64,000 bases of DNA from Alphaproteobacteria bacterium (lineage in GTDB: Bacteria; Pseudomonadota; Alphaproteobacteria; Micropepsales; Micropepsaceae), in the NCBI GenBank assembly GCA_025361185.1, contig JANYAR010000016.1, positions 55,471 to 119,470 of the forward strand, in the 5' to 3' direction. Numbering within the stretch: position 1 is the stretch's first letter; every line of letters begins with the position of its first letter. Positions 18,641-27,544 of the stretch are shown piece after piece. Below the pieces are notes generated by a model. It did no database searches. It was not told the origin of the DNA and was given only the letters and a program-made list of their open reading frames with translations. The position numbers and the translations under genes were made by a program.

Positions 18641-19915
18641 ATGTCCAAGCTGCCTGTCGTCGAAAAGCGCTATGTGATCGCCTTTGCGCTGACCGCCACC
18701 CTGTTCTTTGCCTGGGGCCTGGCGTCGCAGTTCAATGACCTCTTGCTGCACCACTTCCAGAAGGCGCTGGACTTGACCCGGCCGCAGGCCAGCCTGACCC
18801 AGTTCGCCTTCTATATCGGTTATTTCTGCGCGCCCTTGCCGGCCGCCATGATCATACGCCGCCTGGGCTACAAGAAGACCATGATCATAGGGCTGACGCT
18901 CTACGCCATCGGCGCCTTCCTGTTCGTGCCGGCCGCGCATATGCGGGTCTATGGCATCTTCCTGGCGGCGCTTTACATCATCGCTATCGGTGCTGGCTTC
19001 CTGGAAACCAGCGCCAATCCATACATCACGATCATGGGCGCGCCCGAAACCGCCTCGCCGCGACTGAACTTCGCGCAGGCCTTTAACGGCGTCGCCACCG
19101 TGCTGGGACCGCTGGTCGGTGGTTATGTGATCTTTTCCGGCGTCGAGTATACCCCGGCGCAGATGGCAGCGATGGGGCCGGCCGCCGTGGATCATTGGCG
19201 CGCGCAGGAGGCCGCCGCCGTCGGTCCGCCCTATCTGGTGCTGGGCATCCTGATGGTGGTGATCGCGTCCGCCATCGCGATCACCAAATATCCACCGTTA
19301 CGCGCCGACGTCACGCCGGAAACGTCGCACTCACCCTTTGCCGTACTGGCCAGGCCGCGCGTCCTCTATGCCGTGATCGCGCAATTCTTCTATGTCGGCG
19401 CGCAGGTCGGCACCTGGAGTCTGCTGGTGGATTTTGCGCAGGAGGCCGCGCATGTGCCCGAACGCGCCGGGGCGCAAATCTATCTGGAAGCGACCATGAT
19501 CGCTTTCTGTGTCGGCCGCTTTGTCGGCGCCTGGCTGCAGAGGACCATCAACCCGCCGCGCCAGCTGATGCTCTATGCCGGCTGCAACATACTGCTGTGT
19601 TGTCTGGCCGCGGTGGTCGGCGGTTTCCCCAGCATCTGGGCGCTGGTAGCGACCAGCTTCTTCATGTCCATCATGTTCCCCACCATCTTTGCGCTGGGTC
19701 TTGAAGGCCTGGGGCACGAGACCGAATTCGCGTCCAGCTTCATCGTCATGGCGATCTGCGGCGCTGCAGTCGTACCACCGCTGATGACGCTCTTCGCGTC
19801 GTTCACCGGCGCGCTGCATTGGAGCATGTTCATTCTGGCGGCTTGCTATGCTGTGGTGGTGAGCTTCGGGCTGTTTGCGCCCGGACTTAAGACAACAGGG
19901 CTGAAGACGGCATGA
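18641..19915 (+). CDS. fucP: L-fucose:proton symporter FucP-like (MFS)
   Basis: A 424-residue inner-membrane permease of the FucP family. The two functional acidic residues known from E. coli FucP (D46, E135) have counterparts at D33 (SQFNDLLLHHF) and E122 (GFLETSANPY). Other FucP hallmarks are FAFYIGYFCAPLPA, RLNFAQAFNGVATVLGPLVGG, QFFYVGAQVGTWS and MSIMFPTIFALGLEGLG. Start at 18641 (MSKLPVV) was chosen over the upstream-extended frame. It follows the UxaA-family gene by 70 bases and overlaps the aldo/keto reductase start by 4 bases (ATGA). FucP relatives also carry glucose/galactose, so L-fucose is the best guess. Confidence 0.83.
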   Translation: MSKLPVVEKRYVIAFALTATLFFAWGLASQFNDLLLHHFQKALDLTRPQASLTQFAFYIGYFCAPLPAAMIIRRLGYKKTMIIGLTLYAIGAFLFVPAAHMRVYGIFLAALYIIAIGAGFLETSANPYITIMGAPETASPRLNFAQAFNGVATVLGPLVGGYVIFSGVEYTPAQMAAMGPAAVDHWRAQEAAAVGPPYLVLGILMVVIASAIAITKYPPLRADVTPETSHSPFAVLARPRVLYAVIAQFFYVGAQVGTWSLLVDFAQEAAHVPERAGAQIYLEATMIAFCVGRFVGAWLQRTINPPRQLMLYAGCNILLCCLAAVVGGFPSIWALVATSFFMSIMFPTIFALGLEGLGHETEFASSFIVMAICGAAVVPPLMTLFASFTGALHWSMFILAACYAVVVSFGLFAPGLKTTGLKTA

Positions 19916-20958
19916 TTGCGTTGCGCAACCTGGGCGCGACCGGGCTGAAGGTCACAGAGTTGGGCTTCGGTACCGCGCCGCTGGGCAATCTGTTCCGCCC
20001 TTTGCCGGACGACACGGCGCGTGAAACCCTGGCGGCGGCGGAACGCGCCGGCTTCGGCTATTACGACACCGCTCCTTTCTATGGTTTTGGTCTGTCGGAG
20101 CGGCGGTTGGGCGATGCCTTGCGCGGACGGGACTATGTGCTTTCCACTAAGGTTGGTCGACTGCTTTCGCCATGGGGTCAATCGGCAGACGGGAATGCGC
20201 TGCGGCATGGCTATGCTTCACCGATGCCGTTCGAACCGCGTTATGACTACTCATATGAAGCGATCATGCAGTCTTTCCACGACAGCATGCAGCGGCTAGG
20301 CCTGACGCAAATTGATATTCTTTATATCCATGATATTGGCCGTATGACCCACGGTCCCGCCAATGACGCTTGCATGGAAGAATTGACCAGTGGCGGCGGC
20401 TTAAAGGCATTGGAATATCTGCGCGACAGCGGTGCGATCAAAGGCTTCGGTGTTGGTGTGAACGAGATCAAAGCCTGCCTGGAGGTGATGGAGCATGCAC
20501 GGCTGGATGTGATCCTGCTGGCGGGGCGCTACACCTTGCTGGAGCAGACATCGTTGGATGAATTGTTCCCGCGCTGCCAGGCCGCGGGCACGGCCATCGT
20601 GGTGGGCGGGCCCTACAATTCCGGTATTCTGGCTGTGGGCACAAAAGGTAGTGCGCCACTTTCTTATAATTACGAACCCGCACCCCCCGACGTGATCGAA
20701 AAGGTGCGCAAGATTGAAACCGTGTGCGAGCGGCATGGCGTGCCATTGGCGGCGGCGGCGCTGCAATTTCCTCTGGCGCATAGCCTGGTCGCCAGCGTCA
20801 TTCCGGGGCTGGATTCGCCGCAGCGCGTGGAACAGACAATGGCGCTGTACCGTCACAAGATCCCGGCCGCATTGTGGCAGGACTTGCGGCACGAAAATCT
20901 GCTGCATCCCGACGCGCCCGCACCTGATTTGGTCGCAAACACCGTCCATCCGCGCTAG
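19912..20958 (+). CDS. Aldo/keto reductase, D-threo-aldose 1-dehydrogenase (L-fucose dehydrogenase)-like
   Basis: A 348-residue AKR barrel. RNLGATGLKVTELGFGTAPLGNLF opens it; the catalytic tetrad is visible as Asp and Tyr in YYDTAPFYGFGLSE, Lys in VLSTKVGR and His in LYIHDIGR. The GxAPLGNLF start and the GLSERRLGDAL phrase resemble D-threo-aldose 1-dehydrogenase/pyridoxal dehydrogenase relatives, which oxidise L-fucose, D-arabinose or L-galactose to the lactone with NAD(P). Its start overlaps fucP by 4 bases, so uptake and first oxidation are translationally coupled. This, rather than the Lys-less SDR, is the likely sugar dehydrogenase of the module. Confidence 0.82.
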   Translation: MIALRNLGATGLKVTELGFGTAPLGNLFRPLPDDTARETLAAAERAGFGYYDTAPFYGFGLSERRLGDALRGRDYVLSTKVGRLLSPWGQSADGNALRHGYASPMPFEPRYDYSYEAIMQSFHDSMQRLGLTQIDILYIHDIGRMTHGPANDACMEELTSGGGLKALEYLRDSGAIKGFGVGVNEIKACLEVMEHARLDVILLAGRYTLLEQTSLDELFPRCQAAGTAIVVGGPYNSGILAVGTKGSAPLSYNYEPAPPDVIEKVRKIETVCERHGVPLAAAALQFPLAHSLVASVIPGLDSPQRVEQTMALYRHKIPAALWQDLRHENLLHPDAPAPDLVANTVHPR

Positions 20959-20986
20959 GCTATTCGCCGGATATGGAGCGCATTGC

Positions 20987-23845
20987 TTGAAACGGCGTTG
21001 GTGGGCATTATCGATTTTGCTGGGGCTTGCGGCAATCTCGCTGCTGCTCTGGATTGCGCGCGCCCAGCTCGCGGCGCAATTGACCCGCAGCTATTTCCGC
21101 CAGCATGGCGTTGCGGCCTCCGTCCAGATCGGCGCGCTGGGTCTGTCCGGCATGTCGGGCCGCTTCGCTCTGGGACCGCGCGATGCGCCCGATATTTCCG
21201 CCGACCGGATCGAGCTGCGTTTCGATCCTCTGCGCTGGGTGCCTTATGTGGTGGAGGTGCGGCTGGTGGGCGCTGTGGTGCGGGCGCAAGTGGGTGCCGA
21301 CGGCAAGGTGAAGCTGGGCCAGCTTCAGAACTGGATCGACTCCCTCAGCAAACAGCAGGGCAAGTCGCGTTTTGTCAGCGATGATCTGTCGGTGTCGCTC
21401 ACCGGCCTGCGCCTGCTTTTGACGACCCCGGCCGGCCCGCTGGAGGTATTTGGCAATGCCAGGCTGGTGAAGAACCTGCCGGTTTCCTTTTCTCTCCGGG
21501 CGCGGCCCGCCGACATTGCGTATCAGCAGAACCGCGTGGCATTGCGGACGGCCGTCCTATCGTTCGATCAGGGTACCGGAATCTTAAGCGCCCAGTTTTC
21601 CGGCGCGGTTAAGAATTCCGCGCTCGATGCGCAAGGTGTGGATGCCCGGCTCGATGCCACCGGCCTGAAATGGGCATCGACGAACGGACAATTGTCTGTC
21701 ACCGCACTGGCTCTGGGTCTGCGCGCCACTGCGTCCACCGTCGCAGCGGGAGGAAACCGGAATTTTGTTGTCGATGCGCAAGGCGTGGATGCCAAGCTTG
21801 ACGCCACCGGCCTCAAGTGGGTTTCAACGAACGGGCAATTGTCGATGACCGCGTCGGTTGTCGGCCTGCACGCGACTGCGTCCTCCGTTGCGGCGGAGCA
21901 GGTCATGTCCACGCCCAAATTGGACATCACGGGCCGCGATGCTGTCCTTCAGTCGGGGGGCGGCGGGATAGAAGCCAGCGCCGATCTTACTGTTTCCGGC
22001 GATGCCGGTTTCGATGCCGCCCGGGTGCCGCTGCCCGCCGGCGAGCCGGTACTGGTCAATGCGGTGCGGCGCAATCTTGCACGCCTGTCTCTTGCTTTTG
22101 CCGGCCATGCGGAACGCCGCGGCGGCACGGCACACTTTTCCCTGACCCAGCCGTTGCAGGTGAAAGGGGTTAGCGGCGCCGTCTTGCGCATCCCCACACT
22201 GGTATTGTCGGGCAAGGACGACAGTTTGAATGCCGCACTGGAAGCCAGTTTCTCCGGCCCTGGATTGCCTGCGGCCCGATTTGCGACACGCAATCTGGTG
22301 TGGAGCGGCGGCGGCTTCACCGCCAACGCGGCTGTGGGTGCGCGTTTCAACTATGCCATGCTGCATGGCGCGGCTGTTGACGCCAATGGCGTCCTGTCCT
22401 GGCAGTCCGGTCGTTTTGGCTTTGCGCTGACGCGCTGCGCCAAAGCGACACTCACCGCCTTTCATCCCGCCGCCAGCGACATGGCCCAAAATGTTCAAGC
22501 GTCTGTCTGCGCCTCGGGCCGGCCGTTGCTGTCGGGCGAAGGCATGCATTGGAAACTGGACGGTGTGGCGCGGGACACGTCCGCCTTCCTGCCGCTTGCC
22601 AACAGCCAACTCGATCAAGCTGCGGGTCACCTATCCTTTGAAGGCGTGGGCGGCGACTTCCATGGTGATATCGCAGTGTCGGATGCCCGCATGTCGGATC
22701 GCACGTCCTCGCCGCGTTTCAAGCCGATGCTGGGCAGCGGCTCGGTGGCGCTGTCCGACGGGGTCTGGCGCGGCAAGTTCGCGGCAACCGATCTTACGAA
22801 AACGCCGCTCGGCGATGTCACCTTCGAACACAAGATGGCCGATGGGATGGGCACCGCCCATATCGCCGCGCCGCATCTTACCTTCGCGCCCAATCACCTG
22901 CAGCCGGAAAACCTGTCCGCTTTGCTGGTGGCGTTCCGCAAGGCGGAAGGCACGGCCAACTTCCAGGGCGACATCAGCTGGACCCGCGATGTCATCACCA
23001 GCCATGGCACCCTGTCCATCGACAGCCTGGATTTCCTCACCCCGATGGGCAAGGCGCATGCCGTCAAGACCAAGATGGAATTCACCTCCCTGTTGCCGCC
23101 CCAGACGGCGGAAAACCAGCAGATCACCATTTCGCGCATCGACTGGACCTTGCCCTTCACCGGCGTGGACCTGCACTTCGCCTTCAGCCCCACCAGTGTG
23201 AAGGTCCAGGCGCTGTCCAGCGGCTGGGCGGAAGGCAATGCCGCGACGGGCACGATGACCATCAATCCGGCCAATCCCGGCAATATCGCGGGAGCGATCC
23301 AGTTATCGTCCATCGCGCTGGGCTCGCTGGTCACGGCGTCGAATTTGGGCAGCAAGCTGAAAGTGCAGGGCAAGATTTCCGGCCGCGTGCCCTTCACCTA
23401 CGGGCCTGACGGCATCCGCATCGCGAAAGGCCATATCGCGGCCGATGGACCGGGGCGGCTGTCGGTAGACCGTTCACTCTGGGTTCAGGGAGACGCGGCT
23501 ATAAACAGCAATGCGGTACAGGATTTCGCCTATCAGGCATTGGAAAACTTGGCTTTCGACAGCATGAGCGCCGATCTCAATTCCGTCGCCAATGGGCGGC
23601 TGCAAGTCGTCTTTCATATCAAGGGCCGCAGCGATCCGCCCCAGCATCAGATTGCCGAGGTGGCCGTCACCGACATTATTAACGGCACCGCCCTGTATAA
23701 GCCCATTCCATTGCCCAGCGGTACGCCCATCGACCTGACCCTGGACACCTCCCTTAATTTTGACGAACTCTTGAAGTTCTATGCCGAAGCATGGTCAAAG
23801 AGTCTGCATCCGCAACCGGACACCGCGCCAGGAGCAAAGCCATGA
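20987..23845 (+). CDS. ydbH: YdbH-like intermembrane phospholipid transport protein (AsmA-like family)
   Basis: A 952-residue envelope protein: short cytoplasmic KRRWW, one N-terminal TM helix (LSILLGLAAISLLLWIA) and a long beta-rich periplasmic body of AsmA/TamB-like character. The C-terminal region (FTYGPDGIRIAKGHIAADGPGRLSVDR, QDFAYQALENLAFDSMSADLNS, VVFHIKGRSDPP) matches the YdbH/DUF domain. In E. coli YdbH and the lipoprotein YnbE form an intermembrane bridge for phospholipids. Start taken as TTG 20987, with GGAG 8 bases before it and the TM immediately after; a longer frame to 20714 only overlaps the AKR gene. Residues 213-304 contain a tandem 49-residue duplication. ynbE overlaps its stop by 4 bases. 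Confidence 0.82.
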   Translation: MKRRWWALSILLGLAAISLLLWIARAQLAAQLTRSYFRQHGVAASVQIGALGLSGMSGRFALGPRDAPDISADRIELRFDPLRWVPYVVEVRLVGAVVRAQVGADGKVKLGQLQNWIDSLSKQQGKSRFVSDDLSVSLTGLRLLLTTPAGPLEVFGNARLVKNLPVSFSLRARPADIAYQQNRVALRTAVLSFDQGTGILSAQFSGAVKNSALDAQGVDARLDATGLKWASTNGQLSVTALALGLRATASTVAAGGNRNFVVDAQGVDAKLDATGLKWVSTNGQLSMTASVVGLHATASSVAAEQVMSTPKLDITGRDAVLQSGGGGIEASADLTVSGDAGFDAARVPLPAGEPVLVNAVRRNLARLSLAFAGHAERRGGTAHFSLTQPLQVKGVSGAVLRIPTLVLSGKDDSLNAALEASFSGPGLPAARFATRNLVWSGGGFTANAAVGARFNYAMLHGAAVDANGVLSWQSGRFGFALTRCAKATLTAFHPAASDMAQNVQASVCASGRPLLSGEGMHWKLDGVARDTSAFLPLANSQLDQAAGHLSFEGVGGDFHGDIAVSDARMSDRTSSPRFKPMLGSGSVALSDGVWRGKFAATDLTKTPLGDVTFEHKMADGMGTAHIAAPHLTFAPNHLQPENLSALLVAFRKAEGTANFQGDISWTRDVITSHGTLSIDSLDFLTPMGKAHAVKTKMEFTSLLPPQTAENQQITISRIDWTLPFTGVDLHFAFSPTSVKVQALSSGWAEGNAATGTMTINPANPGNIAGAIQLSSIALGSLVTASNLGSKLKVQGKISGRVPFTYGPDGIRIAKGHIAADGPGRLSVDRSLWVQGDAAINSNAVQDFAYQALENLAFDSMSADLNSVANGRLQVVFHIKGRSDPPQHQIAEVAVTDIINGTALYKPIPLPSGTPIDLTLDTSLNFDELLKFYAEAWSKSLHPQPDTAPGAKP
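21623..21899 (+). repeat. Internal tandem duplication within ydbH (147-base period)
   Basis: Two copies, 21623-21769 and 21770-21899, both contain DAQGVDA(R/K)LDATGLKW(A/V)STNGQLS. Over 43 aligned residues I count 33 identities. The nucleotide copies have drifted at many third positions, so the duplication is not recent. Confidence 0.85.
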
Positions 23846-24015
23846 AGAAAATGCTTTTCGCCGCCAGCGTGTTGATTACGCTGGGCGCCTGTACGCCGAC
23901 TATCCGGGTCGAGGTCGCACCGATCAATATCTACGCCAAGCTGGACGCCGATGTGCGGGTCAGGCTGGACAAGGAAGTCCAGAGCGCCATTCAGCAAAAT
24001 CCCGATCTTTTCTAA
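23842..24015 (+). CDS. ynbE: YnbE-family outer-membrane lipoprotein
   Basis: A 57-residue lipoprotein precursor. The lipobox ITLGAC gives Cys18 as the lipidated residue, followed by TPTIRVEVAPINIYAKLDADVRVRLDKEVQSAI, the conserved YnbE mature sequence. In E. coli YnbE stacks on the C-terminus of YdbH to complete a bridge to the outer membrane. ATGA overlap with ydbH couples their translation. ydbL follows after 33 bases. Confidence 0.92.
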   Translation: MKKMLFAASVLITLGACTPTIRVEVAPINIYAKLDADVRVRLDKEVQSAIQQNPDLF

Positions 24016-24048
24016 TTCGCCCTCTTCTCATCTGAAGGAAGCCCGATC

Positions 24049-24396
24049 ATGAGCAACTTCAAATCCGCGATCTTCGCCGCAGCGGCCCTGCTGTTTTCCA
24101 TGCCGGCATTCGCCGATCTCGCCAGCGACAAGGCGGCGGTGGACGGCGCCAAGGCGGCCGGCACGGTGGGCGAACAGGCTGACGGCTATCTGGGGATCGT
24201 GAGCAGCGCCGACGGCGCAGTCACCGCCGCGGTCAATGCCATCAATGCGGGACGCCGCGAAGTCTATAGCCAGACAGCCTCCAAGTCCGGCACGACACCC
24301 GACGCCGCCGGCCAGGCAACCGGCGCGCAATTGATCGGCCGCACGCCGGCCGGCCAATATATCAAGCCGATGGGCGGGGCCTGGACCAAGAAGTAG
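24049..24396 (+). CDS. ydbL: YdbL-family periplasmic protein (DUF1318)
   Basis: A 115-residue secreted protein with signal peptide MSNFKSAIFAAAALLFSMPAFA. The mature part (DKAAVDGAKAAGTVGEQADGYLG, VNAINAGRREVYSQTAS, EQATGAQLIGRTPAGQYIK-like end) matches YdbL. It completes the ydbH-ynbE-ydbL operon; YdbL is thought to modulate the YdbH-YnbE bridge. AGGAAG precedes the ATG. The convergent glycosidase gene ends two bases past its stop. Confidence 0.9.
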   Translation: MSNFKSAIFAAAALLFSMPAFADLASDKAAVDGAKAAGTVGEQADGYLGIVSSADGAVTAAVNAINAGRREVYSQTASKSGTTPDAAGQATGAQLIGRTPAGQYIKPMGGAWTKK

Positions 24397-24398
24397 GT

Positions 24399-26594
24399 TC
24401 AGGCCAGCTCCACCGCCACCACTTCGTGCAGCCGGATGCGCGGCACCTCAACCACCAGCCGGTTGCCGTCGCGTGATGTCTTGGGCACGGCGCCGCTTTC
24501 CAGAAGCTTGACCGCGCCAATTTTCGCGCCCGGCGGTAAAGCAAGCGACACGGTGTACGGCCCAGCGGGGATCATCTCGCGATAGGGGCCTTTCATCATC
24601 ATCGGGTTGTTCATGTTGACGACATGGGCGGCCAGCGAATTCTTCTGCCGCCAATAGGCGATCTCCACCAGCCCGGGACCGACAACCGTCATGGGCGATG
24701 GTTCTTCCGCCGCCCATTCCACCGCATTTTTCAGCAGCAGCATGTGATCGGCCGCCAGCACTTCCCAGAAGGTGCGGTCCAGGTCCATGGGGAAATAGAC
24801 CACCCGGCCCTTGCCGACCTGGCGGCAGAACGCCATCGGCGTGTCGGTTTCCAAGGTCATGGTATAAACCCGCTCCATCGGCAGGTCGGGATAGGAGGGC
24901 ACCAGGGTCAGCGGCTGCTTGGCCGTATCATGCGGCTTGACCGTGATCTGCTGGGTGGCGGCAATGATGCGCGGTGCATCTTCCAGACCCTTTGTCAGCA
25001 TGTGCGGGTGACGCGGCGTCAGATAGCTGTTCTTCACGCCGCTGTCGGTCTTGACGTAATCGCAGCCGAACAGGTCGGCCAGGCCGAAATTGGCGCGGCG
25101 CTTGCCCAGTTCGTCATAAAGCGAGGTTTCGCCCGTCGCCACGATGCGCCCGCCGGCCATCACATAGTCGCGGATCTGCTGACACTGCTTGTCGGAAAGG
25201 GCGGCGATGTCGGGCAGCACCAGCACGCGATAGCGGGAGATATGCTGCGGTTCGAGCTGGCGGTCATCGGCCATCTCGAAAGGAATACGTGCTTCCACCA
25301 GCGCCTGGTAATAGCCGTTCTGGGCGTCGGTCACGCGCTGGGCCGCGCGTACGCCGTCGCCGGCGGTGAAAGCGGTGCCGCCCGCGGTGAAGATGCCTGA
25401 CTGGGTGGAATTGACCATCGCCACCCGCGCCAGGTTGGCGGTGTTGCGCATGTATTTGTCGTTGGCATAGTGCCACTGGAAAATCTTGGTGACCGGCGCA
25501 ACCCAGCGCGGATCGAAGATGCGGGCATTGAATTTGCAATACCAAGGGCGGAAACCCTGGGCGATGCCGCTATGGGCCCAGGCTTCCAGTTCCGGACCGC
25601 GCTGGACGGAATCCTTCCAGCGGTTTTCGTCTTCGAGGCCGACATTGAACAGCCCGCAGACCGGCAGGTTCTGCATGTAGGCGCGTACCTGCTTGGCGTA
25701 TTTACCCATCGCCCACACCGGCGTGGCGCCGCTGCGGCCCTGGCGGTCCACCGCCACAATGGGAATGGTGACGGCGTTGGGATCGTTCATGCCGCCATTG
25801 GGGCTGAAGAAACAATCCTTGTTCGAGGCCTTGACGGTGTCGTCCCACAACTTGAATTGCTTCCAGCGCATGTCGGCGTTCCATTGTATGTACGCTTTGC
25901 GCTGCGGGTTCTGCGGATCGTTGGTGGTGGGCAGTTCCATGCTGGTGGCGGCGCGGAATTTGGTGCGGCAGGTCTGGCAATAGCACATGCCGCTGCCGGC
26001 CCAGCGATTGCCGAAAAAGCCTTCGGGCTTGTAGGTGTCGGCGATTTCCTTCAGGACCGCAGGCATGAAATCAAACATGAAGCCGCCATTCTGGCAGGTG
26101 ACATACATGTCGGCGGCGGCCCAATGGCGGCGCGGCTTGCCATCCTCGGTGCAGGCGGCCCATTCCGGATGGGCGGCGAAAGCTTCCTCGCTCATGGCAT
26201 GGGGATCGACGCGGGCGATCACGCTCATCTTCAGGGCGCGCGCGCCCTTGACCATCTCGCCGAACATGTCGCGGTCGCCAAGATATTTGGCGCGATAGTG
26301 CAACGGCACCTTGGAGGGGTAGAAACAGATGCAGCCGCCCGCCGACAGGCACACCGCCTCGACATGGGTTTTCTTGAACAGGTCGAACCAGAAATTGGGG
26401 TCGTAACTGGGCGGGTCATCCTCGGTGAAAGCGACCTGGGCCCAGCGCATGGCATTGTTGGCCCAGGGCAGGCCTGCCATGTCGCCGGTCATGGCGAAAG
26501 CGGGCGCTTCGAACGGCGCCAGCGCCAGCAGGCCGCCCGCGCCCAGCAAAAGTGCGTCGCGCCGCGTCGCATCCGATGCATTGTTTTCCGCGAT
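24399..26594 (-). CDS. Tat-exported GHL6/GH42-like glycoside hydrolase with beta-galactosidase-trimerisation-like domain
   Basis: Catalytic barrel in roughly residues 30-400 (RWAQVAFTEDDPPSYDP, HVEAVCLSAGGCICFYPS, EGFFGNRWAGSGMCYCQTC) and an A4 beta-galactosidase trimerisation-like domain at about 420-600 (YYQALVEARIPFEMADDRQLEP, YRVLVLPDIAALSDKQCQQIRDYVMAGGRIVATGETSLYDE). This matches hypothetical glycosyl hydrolase family GHL6, whose substrates are poorly known. The first ATG/GTG/TTG-type start in frame is TTG at 26549, which would cut a twin-arginine leader TRRDALLLGAGG in half. In-frame sequence runs to an ATC at 26594, 5-6 bases after AGGGAG; I place the start there (731 residues) with reservation. 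Confidence 0.7.
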   Translation of the reverse strand: MAENNASDATRRDALLLGAGGLLALAPFEAPAFAMTGDMAGLPWANNAMRWAQVAFTEDDPPSYDPNFWFDLFKKTHVEAVCLSAGGCICFYPSKVPLHYRAKYLGDRDMFGEMVKGARALKMSVIARVDPHAMSEEAFAAHPEWAACTEDGKPRRHWAAADMYVTCQNGGFMFDFMPAVLKEIADTYKPEGFFGNRWAGSGMCYCQTCRTKFRAATSMELPTTNDPQNPQRKAYIQWNADMRWKQFKLWDDTVKASNKDCFFSPNGGMNDPNAVTIPIVAVDRQGRSGATPVWAMGKYAKQVRAYMQNLPVCGLFNVGLEDENRWKDSVQRGPELEAWAHSGIAQGFRPWYCKFNARIFDPRWVAPVTKIFQWHYANDKYMRNTANLARVAMVNSTQSGIFTAGGTAFTAGDGVRAAQRVTDAQNGYYQALVEARIPFEMADDRQLEPQHISRYRVLVLPDIAALSDKQCQQIRDYVMAGGRIVATGETSLYDELGKRRANFGLADLFGCDYVKTDSGVKNSYLTPRHPHMLTKGLEDAPRIIAATQQITVKPHDTAKQPLTLVPSYPDLPMERVYTMTLETDTPMAFCRQVGKGRVVYFPMDLDRTFWEVLAADHMLLLKNAVEWAAEEPSPMTVVGPGLVEIAYWRQKNSLAAHVVNMNNPMMMKGPYREMIPAGPYTVSLALPPGAKIGAVKLLESGAVPKTSRDGNRLVVEVPRIRLHEVVAVELA

Positions 26595-26689
26595 TTTTTG
26601 CTCCCTGTTAGCGGTCTCTATTTAAGGCGCATTGCCAAAACTGGCAATTCGGGTTTGACTGATTGTCATAAGAATAAAAGGGGAAAATC

Positions 26690-27433
26690 TTGCGATACTT
26701 GGGCCTCGCCGCCGCCTTTGTCGCGTTATCGTCGCTGTCGGCGCAAGCCGCCGATATCACGGTCTATTCGCCCGGCATCGTCAACGGTCCTTTGCAGAAG
26801 CTGGCGGACGCCTGGATGGCGGAAACCGGCAACAAGGTCACTTTCGCGGGGTTCAATGTCGGGCGCATCCGCACCGCCGTGAGCAAGGACGATCCGGGCG
26901 ATGTGGTGGTGGCGCCGACCGGCGACTTCGCGGACTTCGCCCCCAAGCTGATGCCGGGCAGCGAGCGGCCACTGGGCCGCATTCCGTTCGGCGTGGTGGT
27001 CAAGGCGGGTGGCGCGCATCCCGACATTTCCAGCCATGAGAAATTTGTCGCCTTCACCAAAAAGGCGGGCGTGCTGGCCTATGCCGATCCCAAGGTGGGC
27101 AGCCTGACCGGCGCCATGGTGGAAGAGATGCTGAAACGTCCGGAATTTTCCGGTGTCGAGCCGCGCCCCATCAAGGGCATGATCGGTGACGCCATTGTGC
27201 GCGGCGACGCACAATTCGGCGGCGGCGCTCTGACCGAGGAATTGATGGCCAAAGGCGCGGAAGTGGTCGGGCCCTTTCCCGATGATCTGGGCCTGCATGT
27301 CGATGTTTCCGCGGCGGTGCTGAAGGTTTCCGCTGCACCGGGCGATGCGCAGGCCTTTCTGCGCTATGTCACCCGCGCGCAAGCGGCTTCAGTATGGAAA
27401 GCCGGCGGGATCGTCGAAACGCCTGAGAAATAA
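26690..27433 (+). CDS. ModA-like periplasmic substrate-binding protein (copy 1)
   Basis: A 247-residue extracytoplasmic solute-binding protein with a signal peptide ending SAQAAD. The body resembles molybdate-type binding proteins (ITVYSPGIVNGPLQKLADAWMAETGNKVTF, GDVVVAPTGDFADF, RIPFGVVVKAGGAHPDISS, VGSLTGAMVEEML). No ABC permease or ATPase gene accompanies it. TTG start at 26690 with AAGGGGA upstream. It is paralogous to the convergent gene at 27544-28287, of identical length, the two ends being separated by a palindromic repeat element. Confidence 0.8.
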   Translation: MRYLGLAAAFVALSSLSAQAADITVYSPGIVNGPLQKLADAWMAETGNKVTFAGFNVGRIRTAVSKDDPGDVVVAPTGDFADFAPKLMPGSERPLGRIPFGVVVKAGGAHPDISSHEKFVAFTKKAGVLAYADPKVGSLTGAMVEEMLKRPEFSGVEPRPIKGMIGDAIVRGDAQFGGGALTEELMAKGAEVVGPFPDDLGLHVDVSAAVLKVSAAPGDAQAFLRYVTRAQAASVWKAGGIVETPEK

Positions 27434-27485
27434 GATTCTCGAAGCGTGTCCTCCCCGGCGCGCGCTTTAGTGCGCTTGCAAGGGG

Positions 27486-27544
27486 GTGAGGCTGGCAGCC
27501 AAGCCAGCCGAACGCCGTAGCTGGCTCTCGAGCCAGCGAAGGGC
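27486..27544. repeat. Palindromic intergenic repeat family A, copy 1
   Basis: Two hairpins in a row: GGCTGGC (27490-27496) with GCCAGCC (27503-27509), and GCTGGCT (27520-27526) with AGCCAGC (27531-27537). The flanks GTGAG, CGAACG, CCGTA and GAAGGGC recur in copy 2 at 32232-32286. It lies between the convergent ModA-like genes. Confidence 0.7.
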
